64,000 nt of DNA from Odontocerum albicorne (Eukaryota; Arthropoda; Insecta; Trichoptera; Odontoceridae). The first letter of the stretch is position 1. Every line of letters begins with the position of its first letter. The position numbers were made by a program, and so were the translations under genes. The stretch spans positions 49,145,011 through 49,209,010 of the forward strand of contig OX463842.1 in the NCBI GenBank assembly GCA_949825065.1, read 5' to 3'. The notes beneath the pieces were generated by a model, which did not search any database, was not told the origin of the DNA, and saw only the letters and a program-made list of their open reading frames with translations. This document shows, piece by piece, positions 1 through 10,605 of the stretch.

Positions 1-345
1 ACTAGTATAACATAACAGTAGTATTAAATGTTTATTGGGTTGGGTATTCAATTTTTTGGTGATAGTTTAATTCAATAAAGAAGCGTTCTTGATATAATGA
101 AAGTCAGTGAATGATAGAATGTTAAAATATATTTTGTTATAACATGAAAACATTAATTATCAATAAAATAAAATTAACAATATAGATTGTAAAGAATGCA
201 GTTTACGTTGGATGGATGATTGCGCTTTTTTTAATGGCCAAATCATAGTATGTATATGAAATGTAAATATAAGGAAGTTAAGAGCTATGTGAAAGAGAAA
301 AATAGAGCTAGGAGAGCTTTATCGAAGTAAAAACAGGGCATAATG
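1..345. other. AT-rich stretch without recognisable feature
   Basis: I see no open frame of useful length, no repeat shared with the rest of the window and no RNA gene here. Confidence 0.5.
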
Positions 346-349
346 ATGA

Positions 350-450
350 TGCCCTCTATTGGTGGGGGTGTATCTCAACTGCAGGGATGTTATGAGATGA
401 ACTCAGACTTTTTGAGTGCTTCTCTCTTAAATGTATTTTCTTCGCCATTA
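350..450 (+). repeat. LINE 3' UTR fragment (family V)
   Basis: About 100 bases are clearly similar to 53640-53760 (shared order: CCCTCTATTGGTGGGG, TGTATCT, GGGATGTTAT, GATGA, TCTTAAATGTATT). The 53.5-kb copy ends in AATAAA and a TTTATTTATTTA tail, so this is read as the 3' untranslated part of a non-LTR retrotransposon. No coding remnant is attached here. Confidence 0.5.
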
Positions 451-762
451 TTTTGAGATATATGCAATTTCGAATTATGTTCGTATATGTGCACACTTTT
501 TATTTAATTTAATTTAATAAAGTAATCTATCATACAAACATTTACACAAGGCTATATCTGTATACAAATTACATCTTGAGAATTATTCTAATTTATATAT
601 TAAAATTATGAACAAACTTAATTTTAATTTCCTACATGTCATTTTATTTTTAACAATCTTAAAATTTTATTTCTTGGAAATAGTTAACCCCTACGTGCTA
701 CTTATAATTAGATAAAACAAAATATTACTAATTCTTCTATTGGTTGGATGGAAGGTTGGAAC

Positions 763-840
763 CTGGTTGGTTGGAAGAGATTGCCACTTAGCAATAAACC
801 CACCAGATTGTATTTGCAATAAAAGTGTTAAACAAATGAA
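763..840 (+). repeat. LINE J 3' tail
   Basis: The last ~75 bases of LINE family J: TTGGTTGGAAGAGATTGCC, then GCAATAAACCCACCAGATTG and TATTTGCAATAAAAGTGTTAAA. The same end is found at 33340-33408 (+), 41105-41180 (-), 41590-41650 (-) and 47788-47862 (-). It contains AATAAA and ends in a TAAA-type tail, so this is a strongly 5'-truncated insertion. Confidence 0.65.
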
Positions 841-883
841 CGTTTTAACACTAATTATTTAGCACGTGCATGTCCACTCGTTC

Positions 884-912
884 GGTTGCTATCAATAAAC
901 CTATATATTTAA
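884..912 (+). repeat. LINE V terminal tail
   Basis: GTTGCTATCAATAAACCT matches the terminal tail of LINE V at 53799-53815, followed by an A-rich run. It may belong to the fragment at 350-450, interrupted by the LINE J tail at 763-840. Confidence 0.4.
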
Positions 913-2152
913 AAAAAAATTATTTAGTTGATCAATGAAAAGATGGAAATAGTATAGAGAATGAGATTGAGGTTAAATTTAATACAGAAGCACCCTTGGT
1001 GTGATGGTAAAATGTAATAATATGTTATGTTTTATTTAAAGGAGAAAGCAAGAGGAATTCTTATTTCGAAAACGTTTTTATTTAACCTTTTTTTCCATTT
1101 GCGATAATTGTCGTCGTTGTCGACAATTTTGGTCAACAAAAATAAAACTAACGGCAGATAAATAATATTTGCTAAATTCAAAAACAGCCCCTGAACAATG
1201 CGATTCATACTCATTTCTCAAAAATCGTGCTTCCATAGTATAATGAGAACCTTTAAAGTTTAAAATTTAGAGATCAGTAAAAAAAACTATTTGAACACAA
1301 CTCTGTCAGTTAACCTTATGTTAAATAGGTTTCGTATAAGAATATGTGTTTATTATGTCTGACGAAGAGTTTTACAACGGGGATCAAAACTTGAGTCGCG
1401 TTAATAAAATCAAATTTGTGGTGTTTGCAAACGCTATGGCGTAAGAAAATATTGTTTTTGGTGTCACAGATAGATCCTTAGGGTATAGTCACACAATGCC
1501 CGTAGAATGATAATATTACTTCGTGTAGACATTTAATAGAAACCGCTTCAGCAGCTTGCGACAAACTACAATAATTTGGTCTTTTTTTAGTACCGTCAGG
1601 AATTGGACACGAAACCTCCATGTGAGAGTTAAGATTTCTGCTAAGTTAAAAAATCATCACTGACCCATTTGTAAAAAAAATATCTACACTAAGCTAAAGA
1701 TCATCTCAAGAGCTGGGACTCAGTAGTACTAAAGTACTGAATTGATGTTCAGCATATCGTACGTGTCTACACTGTCAAAAACCTCGGTGTCATTTGATTA
1801 TTATCGACTGTATGTGTTTGTCGCTATTATGAGACTTCTTTACAATACACCGGTTTGCCGCATAAGATTGGAGTATGGCGCCAATAATATGGAATCTGAC
1901 AGGAATTCAAAACTTCCTAGTACTTGAGTGGGTTCAAAAGGGATTTTTATGAAACCTTCATTGTTAAGAGTTTTTTTATGAGTTTAATTGTATGTTACTT
2001 CTTAAGTGTTAGAAGAGGTCAACACACCTGTTTGCAAATATTCAAATTGCTTACAGGAAAAATTGCGAGCCGTTTGTTGATTGACAGCGAACCGTTTATT
2101 GATTGATCAGTATTTATGCCATAAAGAAAATTAATATTGTTTTCGGTGGCTA
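913..2152. other. No supported gene
   Basis: Short open frames only (about 60 codons), with AT-biased composition and no recognisable motif. A broken ribozyme-like string near 1359 is listed among the rejected items. Confidence 0.5.
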
Positions 2153-2657
2153 CTTACCTGTCCAGTGATGTGTAATTAGTAAACATTGCTTTTAAAAACT
2201 TTAATATCTTAATAAATATAATAAATACTGGGTTAAGATTTTAGATATTCCTCCGTAATACATTTACGCATTAAATGAAGAAAATAAAATGAATAATATT
2301 ATAATTTGCACTTATCGGACACATCAGATATATTTTGTGAAAATCGGGAATTAATTCACTAATACAATCAAACGTGTGCAAGTGTGTGACGTAGGTATAT
2401 TAATTCTAAAAAAACCGCTATGGGTGAGGAAGCGACGCTATTCACATCTCACTCTCACTCTACATCGGTATATGGGAACGCAAGAAATAGAATCTCAGCT
2501 CGCTCGCTTCAGTAGCTCGCGGGCATTCATTTGAGATGGCCTCTTCGTCCGTTTTGTGAACGTCGCCCGATGTTTTTTTAAGTTTTCAGCAATTAAAGTT
2601 CAATTTTTATAACTTTTAACTTCAAATTTAATTTATTTAAGTGAATTGAAAGGTTAA
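2153..2657 (+). mobile_element. TTAA MITE, copy A (degraded, piggyBac-type)
   Basis: Diverged and shortened copy of the ~606-bp element best seen at 8990-9595 and 25811-26418. Shared landmarks in order: GTGTAATTAGTAAACATTGC, TCCGTAATACATTTACGCAT, CACTTATCGG, the AAACGTGTGCAAGTGTGTGACGTAG region, CCGCTATGGGTGAGGAAGCG, and CGGTATATGGGAACGC. The left terminus is eroded (CTTACCTGTCC instead of TTAACCCTTTC) and the last ~100 bases before the right-hand AAAGGTTAA are shortened. No coding capacity is credible. Confidence 0.75.
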
Positions 2658-2935
2658 GACCGTCACCACTCACACACGGAATTGCCTTGTTGAAAATATA
2701 TCCCAATATTGACATCTTCTACATCAGCGTGGATAGATTGAAGAATGGGCTACTTAATAAAATTTGAAGGTAAACAAAATAATCACACAGCATGAGTATT
2801 ATTTCCATTACTGATTTTAATTATTTGTTTTCGTATATGTATTTGGTTTAATGTAATTGTGTTAAACCTGTATTAAACGTAACATTAAACAAATAAATAA
2901 ATAAACTTGAAACATTATCTGGTTTAAATAAACCA

Positions 2936-3133
2936 TTATATCTGAAATTCGGAACCACGAATCCTCCTGTGGGGTCGGATGGTGTGAGTTCCGCTGGCGG
3001 AAAATAGTTTTTCAGCTGTTATTTTAGCCCGGACTCGAACCGAAATCCGCTCGGGGATAATTATGGTGGAATTACAAAAAGTACACAACCCCGCCGCGCG
3101 CTCTGCCGGCTGTTGGTTAACTTTTGATAACAA
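2936..3133 (-). repeat. tRNA-like SINE fragment (weak)
   Basis: On the minus strand a box B-like GGTTCGAGTCC lies about 75 bases downstream of a box A-like GCCGGCAGAGCGCGCGGCGG, in a patch more GC-rich than its surroundings. The spacing is longer than in a functional tRNA gene and no cloverleaf forms, so a SINE or tRNA pseudogene is more likely. Confidence 0.35.
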
Positions 3134-3348
3134 TTGTTTCTGGTCAGAGGAGATTGAATTAAGCTATTTTGTATGGAAATTTATTTAAAAGTTGAATATT
3201 TCTTGTATAACGCTACATTGCTAGTTGTTTTAAATTTTGTTTCATATTTTTTATATTGCACAAACAATGCGGCTTTTTTTAAATATTTTGTTTTATTTAG
3301 CTTAATCGTGGCATTGTGAAATAATTCCGTGACATAGGGAAGCGTATT

Positions 3349-3415
3349 GGCGGCTGTAATCCATTGGTTAGCATTCACGCTAAGCAAGCGGGCGCTCCAG
3401 GTTTGATTCCTGGCA
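3349..3415 (+). repeat. tRNA-derived SINE head
   Basis: GGCTGTAATCCATTGGTTAG (box A-like), CATTCACGCTAAGCAAGCGG, then GGTTTGATTCC (box B-like). The middle part, CATTCACGCTAAGCAAG, also occurs in the interrupted SINE at 47863-47879, which argues for a dispersed pol III-type repeat and against a single tRNA gene. Confidence 0.55.
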
Positions 3416-3567
3416 TAATATTGCCTAGTACTACTGGATAAATGCTTCAAGCGTTATAAAGTTTAGCAAAAAAAGCGTTTTCTATAAATAAAACTCAGCT
3501 TATCGAGAAAGTAGAGCTCAATACATCTTCCGATCTTCTTGGAACTTTGATATCTTTGTTATCGATA

Positions 3568-3772
3568 CTTTGGGTCAGATCAGTCAAGACTTATTGAATA
3601 TATTAATATGTCCTCAGTGAGATACAGGAAAAATCCTAGTTTACTGGGGACACGACAAATGAAAGGCAACAAACCCAGATCCATTAAAATTGTGTGTCAA
3701 AATTAATTACCTGTTGTTTTTTCATAAATGATGTATATTTCTTGTCATGTGTAAAAAAAATTGAAGTGCAAC
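3568..3772 (+). repeat. LINE C 3' UTR fragment
   Basis: Shares GAGATACAGG, CCTAGTTTACTGGGG, ACGACAAATGAAAGGCAAC, CCCAGATCCATTAAAATTG and CTTGTCATGTGTAA with 7345-7500, 13335-13490 and 40040-40290. The 12.8-13.5 kb copy places this sequence downstream of a LINE ORF2 C-terminus, which identifies it as the LINE C 3' UTR. Confidence 0.7.
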
Positions 3773-5194
3773 AGATTGAACACAATACATCAATATAAGC
3801 ACAGGCGTCTTGCAACTGCAAGATGGATGACAATCATACTCGATTACGAGGGATTGCCTATCGTAGCGTAACACGTGGATTACGGGTTAAATTTCCTTTG
3901 TTCCCCGATTATTAAAAAAAATGTGTTACTGTCTGATTTTCACTTTAGGCATCTATAACAAATTTAAAGTTAGAATAAATCATCAAATGGCAATAAACTC
4001 GCTTGGTTCCATTGAATACAATGAAAGTTAAATGAAATTCAATAATGCAACCACCGAGTGTGGTAGGGGTGTGTTCTTAGAGAAACCGCAAGTATATTTT
4101 TAGCCAAGACATCAATTTAAAAATAAACACCGATTAACCACGAATGCCCATTACTTGTAACCATTATAAAAGAAGGTAAAATACAAAGTAGGGGGTTAAG
4201 ATAATTGCCATTGTGTCACTGAAGATGATAATGAAAGTCAATTTGTGATAGGCAAATTCTCTTGTATATAGGGCTAGGAGCTTCAGAAATTTCAGCTTGT
4301 CTGCGTTTTCTTTCTAAATCAAGTCCCGGATAAGTAGCAAAAGTTCTACGCCATTTGGCTTTGTCTGTTGTAGTTTACTCCCATTTTTAATCAGTATTAA
4401 CCCTACAATGCGCGATTTTTTTTATTTCAAAAATAAAAATATATTTATTCATTAAATTGTACTGGAACATGAAAAATACAATAAGACATTTTTTTTTGTT
4501 TTTATATATTTATATAATATTAAAAAAAAAAAAAAGTATGGTTCATATATGAATCACTGCACATTTGTAAGTTAATTATATGATATAATGATATAAATGA
4601 AATTATATATTTTACTTCACTTATTTTACATATTTGTATTAAAGAATAAAAGAAGAAAAAATTTTACCTTGATCACCTAAAAAATAAAGTAATTTGATTT
4701 CAAACTGAAACAAATCACAAAAGTTATCTACGCGCAACAAGTCAAACTTCAACTGCCAAATTGACCGGTAAAACAGTTTTCTATTAAACCTATGTGGTTT
4801 TAAAGCATGGAGATTATTTTATCATATTAGTAACAGCGCGTGAGTCGTTGTTTATACCACTCAACACAAAAATATTTAGAAAAACTTTGGTTGATTCACA
4901 TGTGCATCATTGCGCACTGTAGGATTAATAATTTTAAGCATTTTATTCAAGAAGCTCTTAAATTTACACAAAGTTTAGAGTAAAACGCTTGTTTAACATG
5001 TTTCAATTACATGCAAATAGAGCACGTCAATATATTAAGCCTTTCATAAAGCATTTATTCTCATACAGGTTACTATTTTTAAGATTAATTAAAGTATGCA
5101 CTATATAAATATTTCATGATTGAATAAATTAAGGATCCCTAAAATGGTCGCTCCTGTACTCTGATTCTTATTAACTGAGAACAGAGATTGTCTA
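3773..5194. other. No supported gene
   Basis: AT-rich sequence with A- and T-runs around 4420-4560. No frame of useful length, tandem array or paralogue within the window was noticed. Confidence 0.5.
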
Positions 5195-5625
5195 TTGACC
5201 TTTACAGTTCACTGCTCCTCTTTTTTACGTCGTGCTTTATTGTCCATGCAGTGAGACTCTGGTATCAGTTACAAACCAATATAAGACTCGCTCCGTCCTT
5301 GGCATGCTTTAAGAAGCGACTGAAAAAACTCTTAATTTCTAGTCAGTAATATAAAGTGTTTCATTTTGCTTTTCCTGATTTTTCTTTTCCTTTTCTCTCC
5401 ACCATCCCTTCTTTTCTTTTTGATTAATGATATCTCACTTTATATGAAAAATAATGTTCGGGTGATTGTCCGTCTTTGTGGGGCTCGTGGGTACATGCTC
5501 ACGTATGTGTTCATGGATTTCGTGGGGATGGATAGTAATTTGAATGATTTATGCAACCATGTAACTTGCTTCATTTACTTTCGTCTGGTTGGTTGTAAGA
5601 GATTGCCGTCTGGCAATAATCCCGC
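5195..5625 (+). pseudogene. LINE J 3' end, 5'-truncated
   Basis: Begins in the last codons of the LINE J ORF2. The reading (with frame breaks) gives a tail like FTVHAVRLW, then NIRLAPSLACFKKRLKK, matching the better copy at 32935-33091. It continues through the family 3' UTR (CCACCATCCCTTC, GATATCTCACTTTATATGAA, GTCCGTCTTTGTGGGG, CAACCATGTAACTTGCTTCA). The terminal tail is replaced by a hairpin and a Penelope terminal repeat starting near 5590. Confidence 0.75.
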
Positions 5626-5658
5626 CAGATTATTGCCTGACGGCAATCTCTTACAACC
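5591..5658. repeat. 30-bp-arm hairpin at LINE J tail
   Basis: Left arm 5591-5620 and right arm 5629-5658 are reverse complements with one mismatch, around an 8-base loop. The left arm is LINE J tail (GGTTGTAAGAGATTGCC); the right arm is the same sequence inverted, ending directly before the Penelope terminal repeat. Confidence 0.9.
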
Positions 5659-5670
5659 ACCGCTTCGGCC

Positions 5671-5772
5671 ACTGTTTGTGCTCCCCTGAAGATGAGGGGA
5701 AAGCCTTGAAACCGCTAGGGTTATACCGTTACAAAAAAGTGGAATAAACAGTGTTTGATAAAACAAATTACA
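5671..5772 (+). mobile_element. Penelope-like terminal repeat (solo)
   Basis: Contains the family landmarks GTTTGTGCTCCCCTGAAGAT, GAAACC, GGGTTATACCGTTAC, AAGTGGAATAAACAGTG and TTTGATAAAACAAATTACAA. The same segment follows the GIY-YIG coding region at 29.4-29.6 kb and the Penelope C-terminus at 44.5 kb, so it is read as a Penelope pseudo-LTR. The ribozyme-like core is altered here: the self-complementary ACCGGT is ACCGCT. Confidence 0.75.
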
Positions 5773-6834
5773 AATAAGTATTTCGATGTTTTAACGTAGA
5801 TCACACTAGTTTAGGACAAATTTTGTTCCCTATAACAGCATGAATGGTGGTGAACTAAACTGTATTGCAACATCTAAAGAATGCATCAATTCAATTAAGA
5901 TTAACTGTAAATTTCTTTAAATTTCATTTATAAATCAATGAATAAAATATATTCTACGCAACTATATGATAGAGTCCTATTTTATACATAATTACCAAAT
6001 TCTCACCTTTATATATAGCTTTCATGATTAATCTGATATTTAATATATTGTTATGAATAAAACATGAGTTGCCTTTATTATGATTACAAAAGGCTTTTAT
6101 TAAGGAATTTCCCCCGTGGGGTGCAAGCATCCCTGAATCCTTAAAGAAGAAAAGATCTGTGAAATATCGGCATACTCCAAGCAAGAGTACAGTTAATTAC
6201 CCAGGTGAATTTTCCACACACATATCCTGTTACTCCTTCGCATCCTCACCTAGAACATCTTTGTTCCTCACGCTTTGTTACATTACTCCGCGAACCCTAT
6301 TTAGCTCTGCAATGCTCATACCTTGCATGTGTAACAGGGAGCAGTTCAAAAGGCTTCTTGAAGGATTGCAAGTGTAGACAAGTTCATTTGCGAAAGTTAT
6401 CTGAAGGAGTTTTAATTAAATTATTACTTTCGCTAATATTGTGTCTTCTGATTTTTTCTTAATTTTAGCGTATGAACCTTTAAGCTATTTTCATATTTTA
6501 AATTTTATTCTATTAATTTATTTCATTTAAAATAGTTTCTTTAGAAAAAATATATTTAAACTTTAGATAAATTATATAGTATACGTCATTCATTCTGTTA
6601 GTTCATTTATATGGTAGCTCTAAATATTTCTCAATTGATGATGCGGACATATGTTGAAGAGCGTGACAGGGAATCGATACTGTTTTTGTCCCCAGTAATC
6701 AAAGTTTCGGATTAAGAACCACTGGAGAAAACCAGTGAATTACAGTTTATCATCATTCATTTAGGTAATTACCATAAACGTCTAGCGTGTGCGAGTATTG
6801 TTACCATACAAATTCTCAAACCAGATTGAAAACC
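5773..6834. other. No supported gene
   Basis: AT-rich with overlapping short open frames (maximum about 85 codons at 6205-6462) lacking recognisable motifs. The 6110-6380 part is less AT-rich and may be old repeat DNA, but has no counterpart that I noticed in this window. Confidence 0.45.
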
Positions 6835-6915
6835 ATATTTTTTCCCCTTTCAGAATTTGAATGAGAAACCTTCAATTGAAAGACCAGGGTTTTATCTACC
6901 AAGCCACGGAGATCG
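6835..6915 (-). repeat. tRNA-derived SINE fragment
   Basis: On the minus strand: TCCGTGGCTTGGTAGATAAA (box A-like, as TGGCTTGGTAG), CCTGGTCTTTCAATTGAAGG, then a degenerate box B (CATTCAAATTC). It has the same layout as the clearer SINEs at 31080-31195 and 39690-39875. Confidence 0.5.
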
Positions 6916-7164
6916 TCAGATTGTGTATTATATTAAAATATCATGAATTTATAAATGATGATTAAAAATATTTTCAACTCTTGTGAATGATATATTTTTC
7001 AACTATAAACAAGATAAACTTGATATAAATTCATTTTGTAAAACCTGTCTGCATAATATCTTGAAGATACAATTTGGCAAAAAAATGTTTATTTAAAACA
7101 AAAAAATATTATCCAAATTCTACCTGTTTTGAGAAAGAAAACTTCTTTTTACAGTCTTATTATG

Positions 7165-7505
7165 AGATAAACATTTTTGGTCTTTCTGGAGTGATGATGT
7201 GTGAGGAGTTTAATTTCGCATGATGTTTCCAGTTGTAATTGAGTGTCACTGTTTGTCAGGTTGATGAGAATGTGCAATGGGGTTTTGTTTTTGTGTTATC
7301 AAAAATCGGAAAGAAGTATCGATTTATTTTTTCATGCTAAATATCATTAGTGAGATACAGGCAAAATCCTAGTTTACTGGGGATACGACAAATGAAAGGC
7401 AATAAACCCAGATCCATTAAAATTGTAAGTCCAAATTAAATTACCTCTAGTTTTTTCGCAAATTATTTATATTTCTTGTCATGTGTAATAATAAATAAAT
7501 AAAAT
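7165..7505 (+). repeat. LINE C 3' UTR fragment
   Basis: Near-identical in order to 13150-13490: TTTGGTCTTTCTGGAGTGAT, GATGTGTGAGGA, TTCGCATGATGTTTCCAGTT, GGGGTTTTGTTTTTGTG, ATCGGAAAGA, then the GAGATACAGGCAAAA to CTTGTCATGTGTAATAA segment. No ORF2 sequence precedes it, so it is a 5'-truncated copy. Confidence 0.75.
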
Positions 7506-8989
7506 AATTAATAAATCTTGAATATATTTCCTTGAACTTATTTTTATGATATTTTAGGAGCTAGTCCTTAAGGGAAGAGATGATGAGGATGATTTGTTGA
7601 TAAATAATAAAACACGTTAGATCGCAATGCGGAAAGAGAGTTTTTATTAGTAAACGTAGGTATTTATACGTGTGCGTTCTCTCTCTAGTATGGAATGCGG
7701 TCCGCTCGGCTATGGGTTGAATGGCCGGCGTGTGAACTTTGGACTTGTTTATTTAGATTTTATCGAGGAATGCGAAGGTCATTTCATCGGTCATTGACCG
7801 TATGTATGAACGCCCACAGTGTTTCGAGTGGGCGACCGCCACAATGTATTAAATCATGATTGACATATTTAATTGTGTTGATATTAAAATGCATCGGAGA
7901 TTGAGATATGATTATAGGATAATTCGATTCTTGTCGACAGTGATTTAAGGATAAGCATTCACATTCATCTGGTGGATTCACCTCCGAAATCTCTTAAACC
8001 GTTTTATATCAGAACGTATATTTTTCTGTAGTTTATATGCTAGAAACTATTAATTCTTATATCGCTATAAAAATAATACAAAAACAGAGCTGTATAAAAC
8101 TCTGCTTAATGAAAGACTGCAGCAGATAAAATCTGCAGATCGTTTTGCAGCATTGATCTCTTTGCCATCGAGACTTAGGGTTTGATATGTCAAGAGTCTA
8201 TGCTTTCTGATTTATAACAGCTTGCACACTTAAAACCAATACTTGCATAGGCATATTTAATGCACAATATGTCTAACAGTAATATTTGATCACGACGACC
8301 TTCGATAATTATATAAACCAAATTTTTTTTTTGTTTAAATATAATTCCATATTTCCAAAGACAAAACCATACTTTGAATAGGAATCTGGACACGAGTTGT
8401 ACAAAACTTAAATAAAAAGGGAAGGAACTAACAATTTAAGATTTATATACATTTTTCTTTTTAAATTAAAAGGTTTTTATCGCCAAATTTATAAATATTG
8501 TTTTCAATATTTTAATGTAAATTCCTGAAATTTCATCTTTCAGTCATTAATTTAGTCTAAGAAATTTAAATTAATTGATACTAAACATAAATAGGGGGCT
8601 CTTCGAGTGGAATGTGACTGCACGATGCAAGTCTTTAATATGAAGGGGTGAAAATCAGTCAATCTTAACTGCGCAATCAGAAGAAAAGAGAAACCATAGG
8701 GGTGCGTTGCCCATGACTATTTCTCCAGAAGAGTAATAATTGTGTTAGTTAGCTAACAAAGATTTTTGGGTATTTATAAAGCCGGGCAAAATATTTCACT
8801 ATATTATATTTGTAGTCTATTTTTGATCATTTTAAACTATAGCATTGTATATTTTGTTAAATTAACTTTTTTTTGCTGTTTCAACAGTTATGTTATTACA
8901 TAACATTTATTTAATTAATTAATGATTTAAATTTTTGTAAATGGTCGTTTACTCAACAAATTGTTTGATTAGATCAATCTTTGCCTGCC
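7506..8989. other. No supported gene; mixed-composition patch at 7600-7990
   Basis: Positions 7600-7990 are less AT-rich (CGCAATGCGG, GAATGCGGTCCGCTCGGC) and could be a fragment of a terminal repeat or regulatory region, but no partner copy is in this window. The rest is AT-rich without signal. Confidence 0.4.
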
Positions 8990-9595
8990 TTAACCTTTCC
9001 CTTCCTGTGCTAAAAAAGTCTGCCCGTTCCTGTGCTGTGTATTGAATATACATGTAAAAATGAGCGATTTAAAATCGGAAAAATAACAAAATTCATAGCC
9101 AATCGCTGAAATTAATTAAATTAGAAGTCAAAAGTAATAATAATTGAAATTTCATTGCTAAAAACATGAAAAAAAAACATCTGACGGCGTACACAAAACG
9201 AGCAAGACGACCACCTCGAACGAAAGCTACTGATCGAGTCAAGCGAGCGAACTGAGATCCTATTCTTGAGTTCCCATATACCGAAGTAGAGTGAAAACGA
9301 GACGTGAATAGCGCCTGTTCCTCGCCCATAGCGGTTTTTTAGAATGAATATGCATACGTCACACACTGGCACACGTTTGATTATATTTGTGAATTTATTC
9401 CTGATTTTCACAATACACCTCTGATGTGGCCGATAAGTGCTAATTATTATTAATATTATTTTTTTCATTCAATGCGTAAATGTATTACGGAGGAATAACT
9501 AAAATCTGAACCCAGTATTTATTATATTTATAGAGATATTAAAGTTTTTAGAAGCAATGTGTACTAGTTACACATCACATGGCAGAAAGGGTTAA
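8990..9595 (-). mobile_element. TTAA MITE, copy B (piggyBac-type), 606 bp
   Basis: Flanked by TTAA at 8990-8993 and 9592-9595. Inward-facing ends are TTAACCTTTCCCTTCCTGTG and, on the other strand, TTAACCCTTTCTGCCATGTG (14 of 20 identical). TTAA duplication with a CCYTTY-type terminus is characteristic of the piggyBac superfamily, so this is read as a non-autonomous piggyBac-type element. The overlapping open frames inside (up to 115 codons) also appear, broken, in the other copies and show no transposase motifs. Orientation is opposite to copy D. Confidence 0.85.
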
Positions 9596-9599
9596 CGTG

Positions 9600-10110
9600 A
9601 TCAGGACATGGGTAGCATGTGCAGCTTTAAGAAAAAGCACTTGAAGAAAACAATTTTTTGTTAAGTCTTTTGGGAAGGTACTCGTATATTAATACCACAC
9701 ATATACATACGAGTATATTACACTACAATTAAGCCGAATATGCTATTATCACATGTAATACACTACACTACAACTAAAGCCGAATGTGCTATTATCACAT
9801 ATAATACACTACACTACAACCAAAGCCGAATGTGCCCTTATCATATATGATAAAATACTCGTATAATACACACTACACAACACAACAACTAAAGCAGATT
9901 GTGCCCTTATCACATATGATAAAATATAATACACTACACTACAACTAAAGCCGAATGTGCCCTTATCACATATGATAACATATAATACACTACACTACAA
10001 CTAAAGCCGAATGTGCTATTATCATATATCGGAGGTTCTATAAGCAGTTCTTTGTAGTTCGTCTTCCCTTGGTAATTCTTCCGCGGTTTAGTTATCAAAT
10101 ATATGTTACT
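9600..10110 (+). repeat. Dispersed repeat with internal tandem expansion
   Basis: The left part (GGGTAGCATGTGCAGCTTTA) and right part (TTCTTTGTAGTTCGTCTTCC, TTGGTAATTCTTCCGCGGTT) both match 22840-23045. The latter holds a single version of the middle segment, whereas here that middle is tandemly multiplied. Confidence 0.65.
9690..10030 (+). repeat. Tandem repeat, ~46-65 bp unit, about six copies
   Basis: Unit core ACACTACACTACAACTAAAG, CCGAATGTGC, TATTATCACATATAATACAC. Later units carry CCCTTATCACATATGATAA. Unit lengths vary because of small insertions such as ACTCGTATAATAC. Confidence 0.85.
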
Positions 10111-10494
10111 AAACATATGCTTATATTTATAATTTGAAATCTAAATAATACTTGGATGTTATATTATTTTCTAGGATAACGATTTCAACGTTTTTTAAAC
10201 GAAATGTATCGTATTCTTAGTGAATTAAATTAATTTTTCTTTATTATGAATCAAAACAAAAATTAGTTACGTTGTATTAAACTTTTTTACGTTGTTTTAA
10301 ACAAAATCTTGATTGTTATGTTGTATTAGACAACATCTGGAATACAACCGACAACTTCTTCAAATTTATTTTGTAAATTATAGCAAAAGAAAAGTCATTT
10401 ATTTTAAGTTAAAAAAAAACTATATCAAAAGGTAAAATAAAATCTTATGGAATATTTGCTAACTATATTTTTACGAAGAATGTTAAAACGAGTA

Positions 10495-10605
10495 CTAAAG
10501 TTATTTTAAGTACAATTGTAAGTCAAGTGTTTTTGATTATTGCAATTGTAAGTTAAGTGTTTTTGATTATTACAATTATTAGTCAATTGTTTTTGATTAT
10601 TATTA
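10495..10605 (+). repeat. Short tandem repeat, ~39 bp unit, three copies
   Basis: Three consecutive units of CAATTGTAAGTCAAGTG followed by TTTTTGATTATT, with small substitutions in each. Confidence 0.8.

Noticed and set aside
1355..1415. Hammerhead-like string CTGACGA ... AAAACTTGAG
   Set aside because: The GAA box is changed (ATCAAAACTT) and stem III cannot form; at best a decayed Penelope relic.
9121..9468. 115-codon frame as a gene
   Set aside because: It lies inside the TTAA MITE; the equivalent frames in the other copies are broken and no protein motif is visible.
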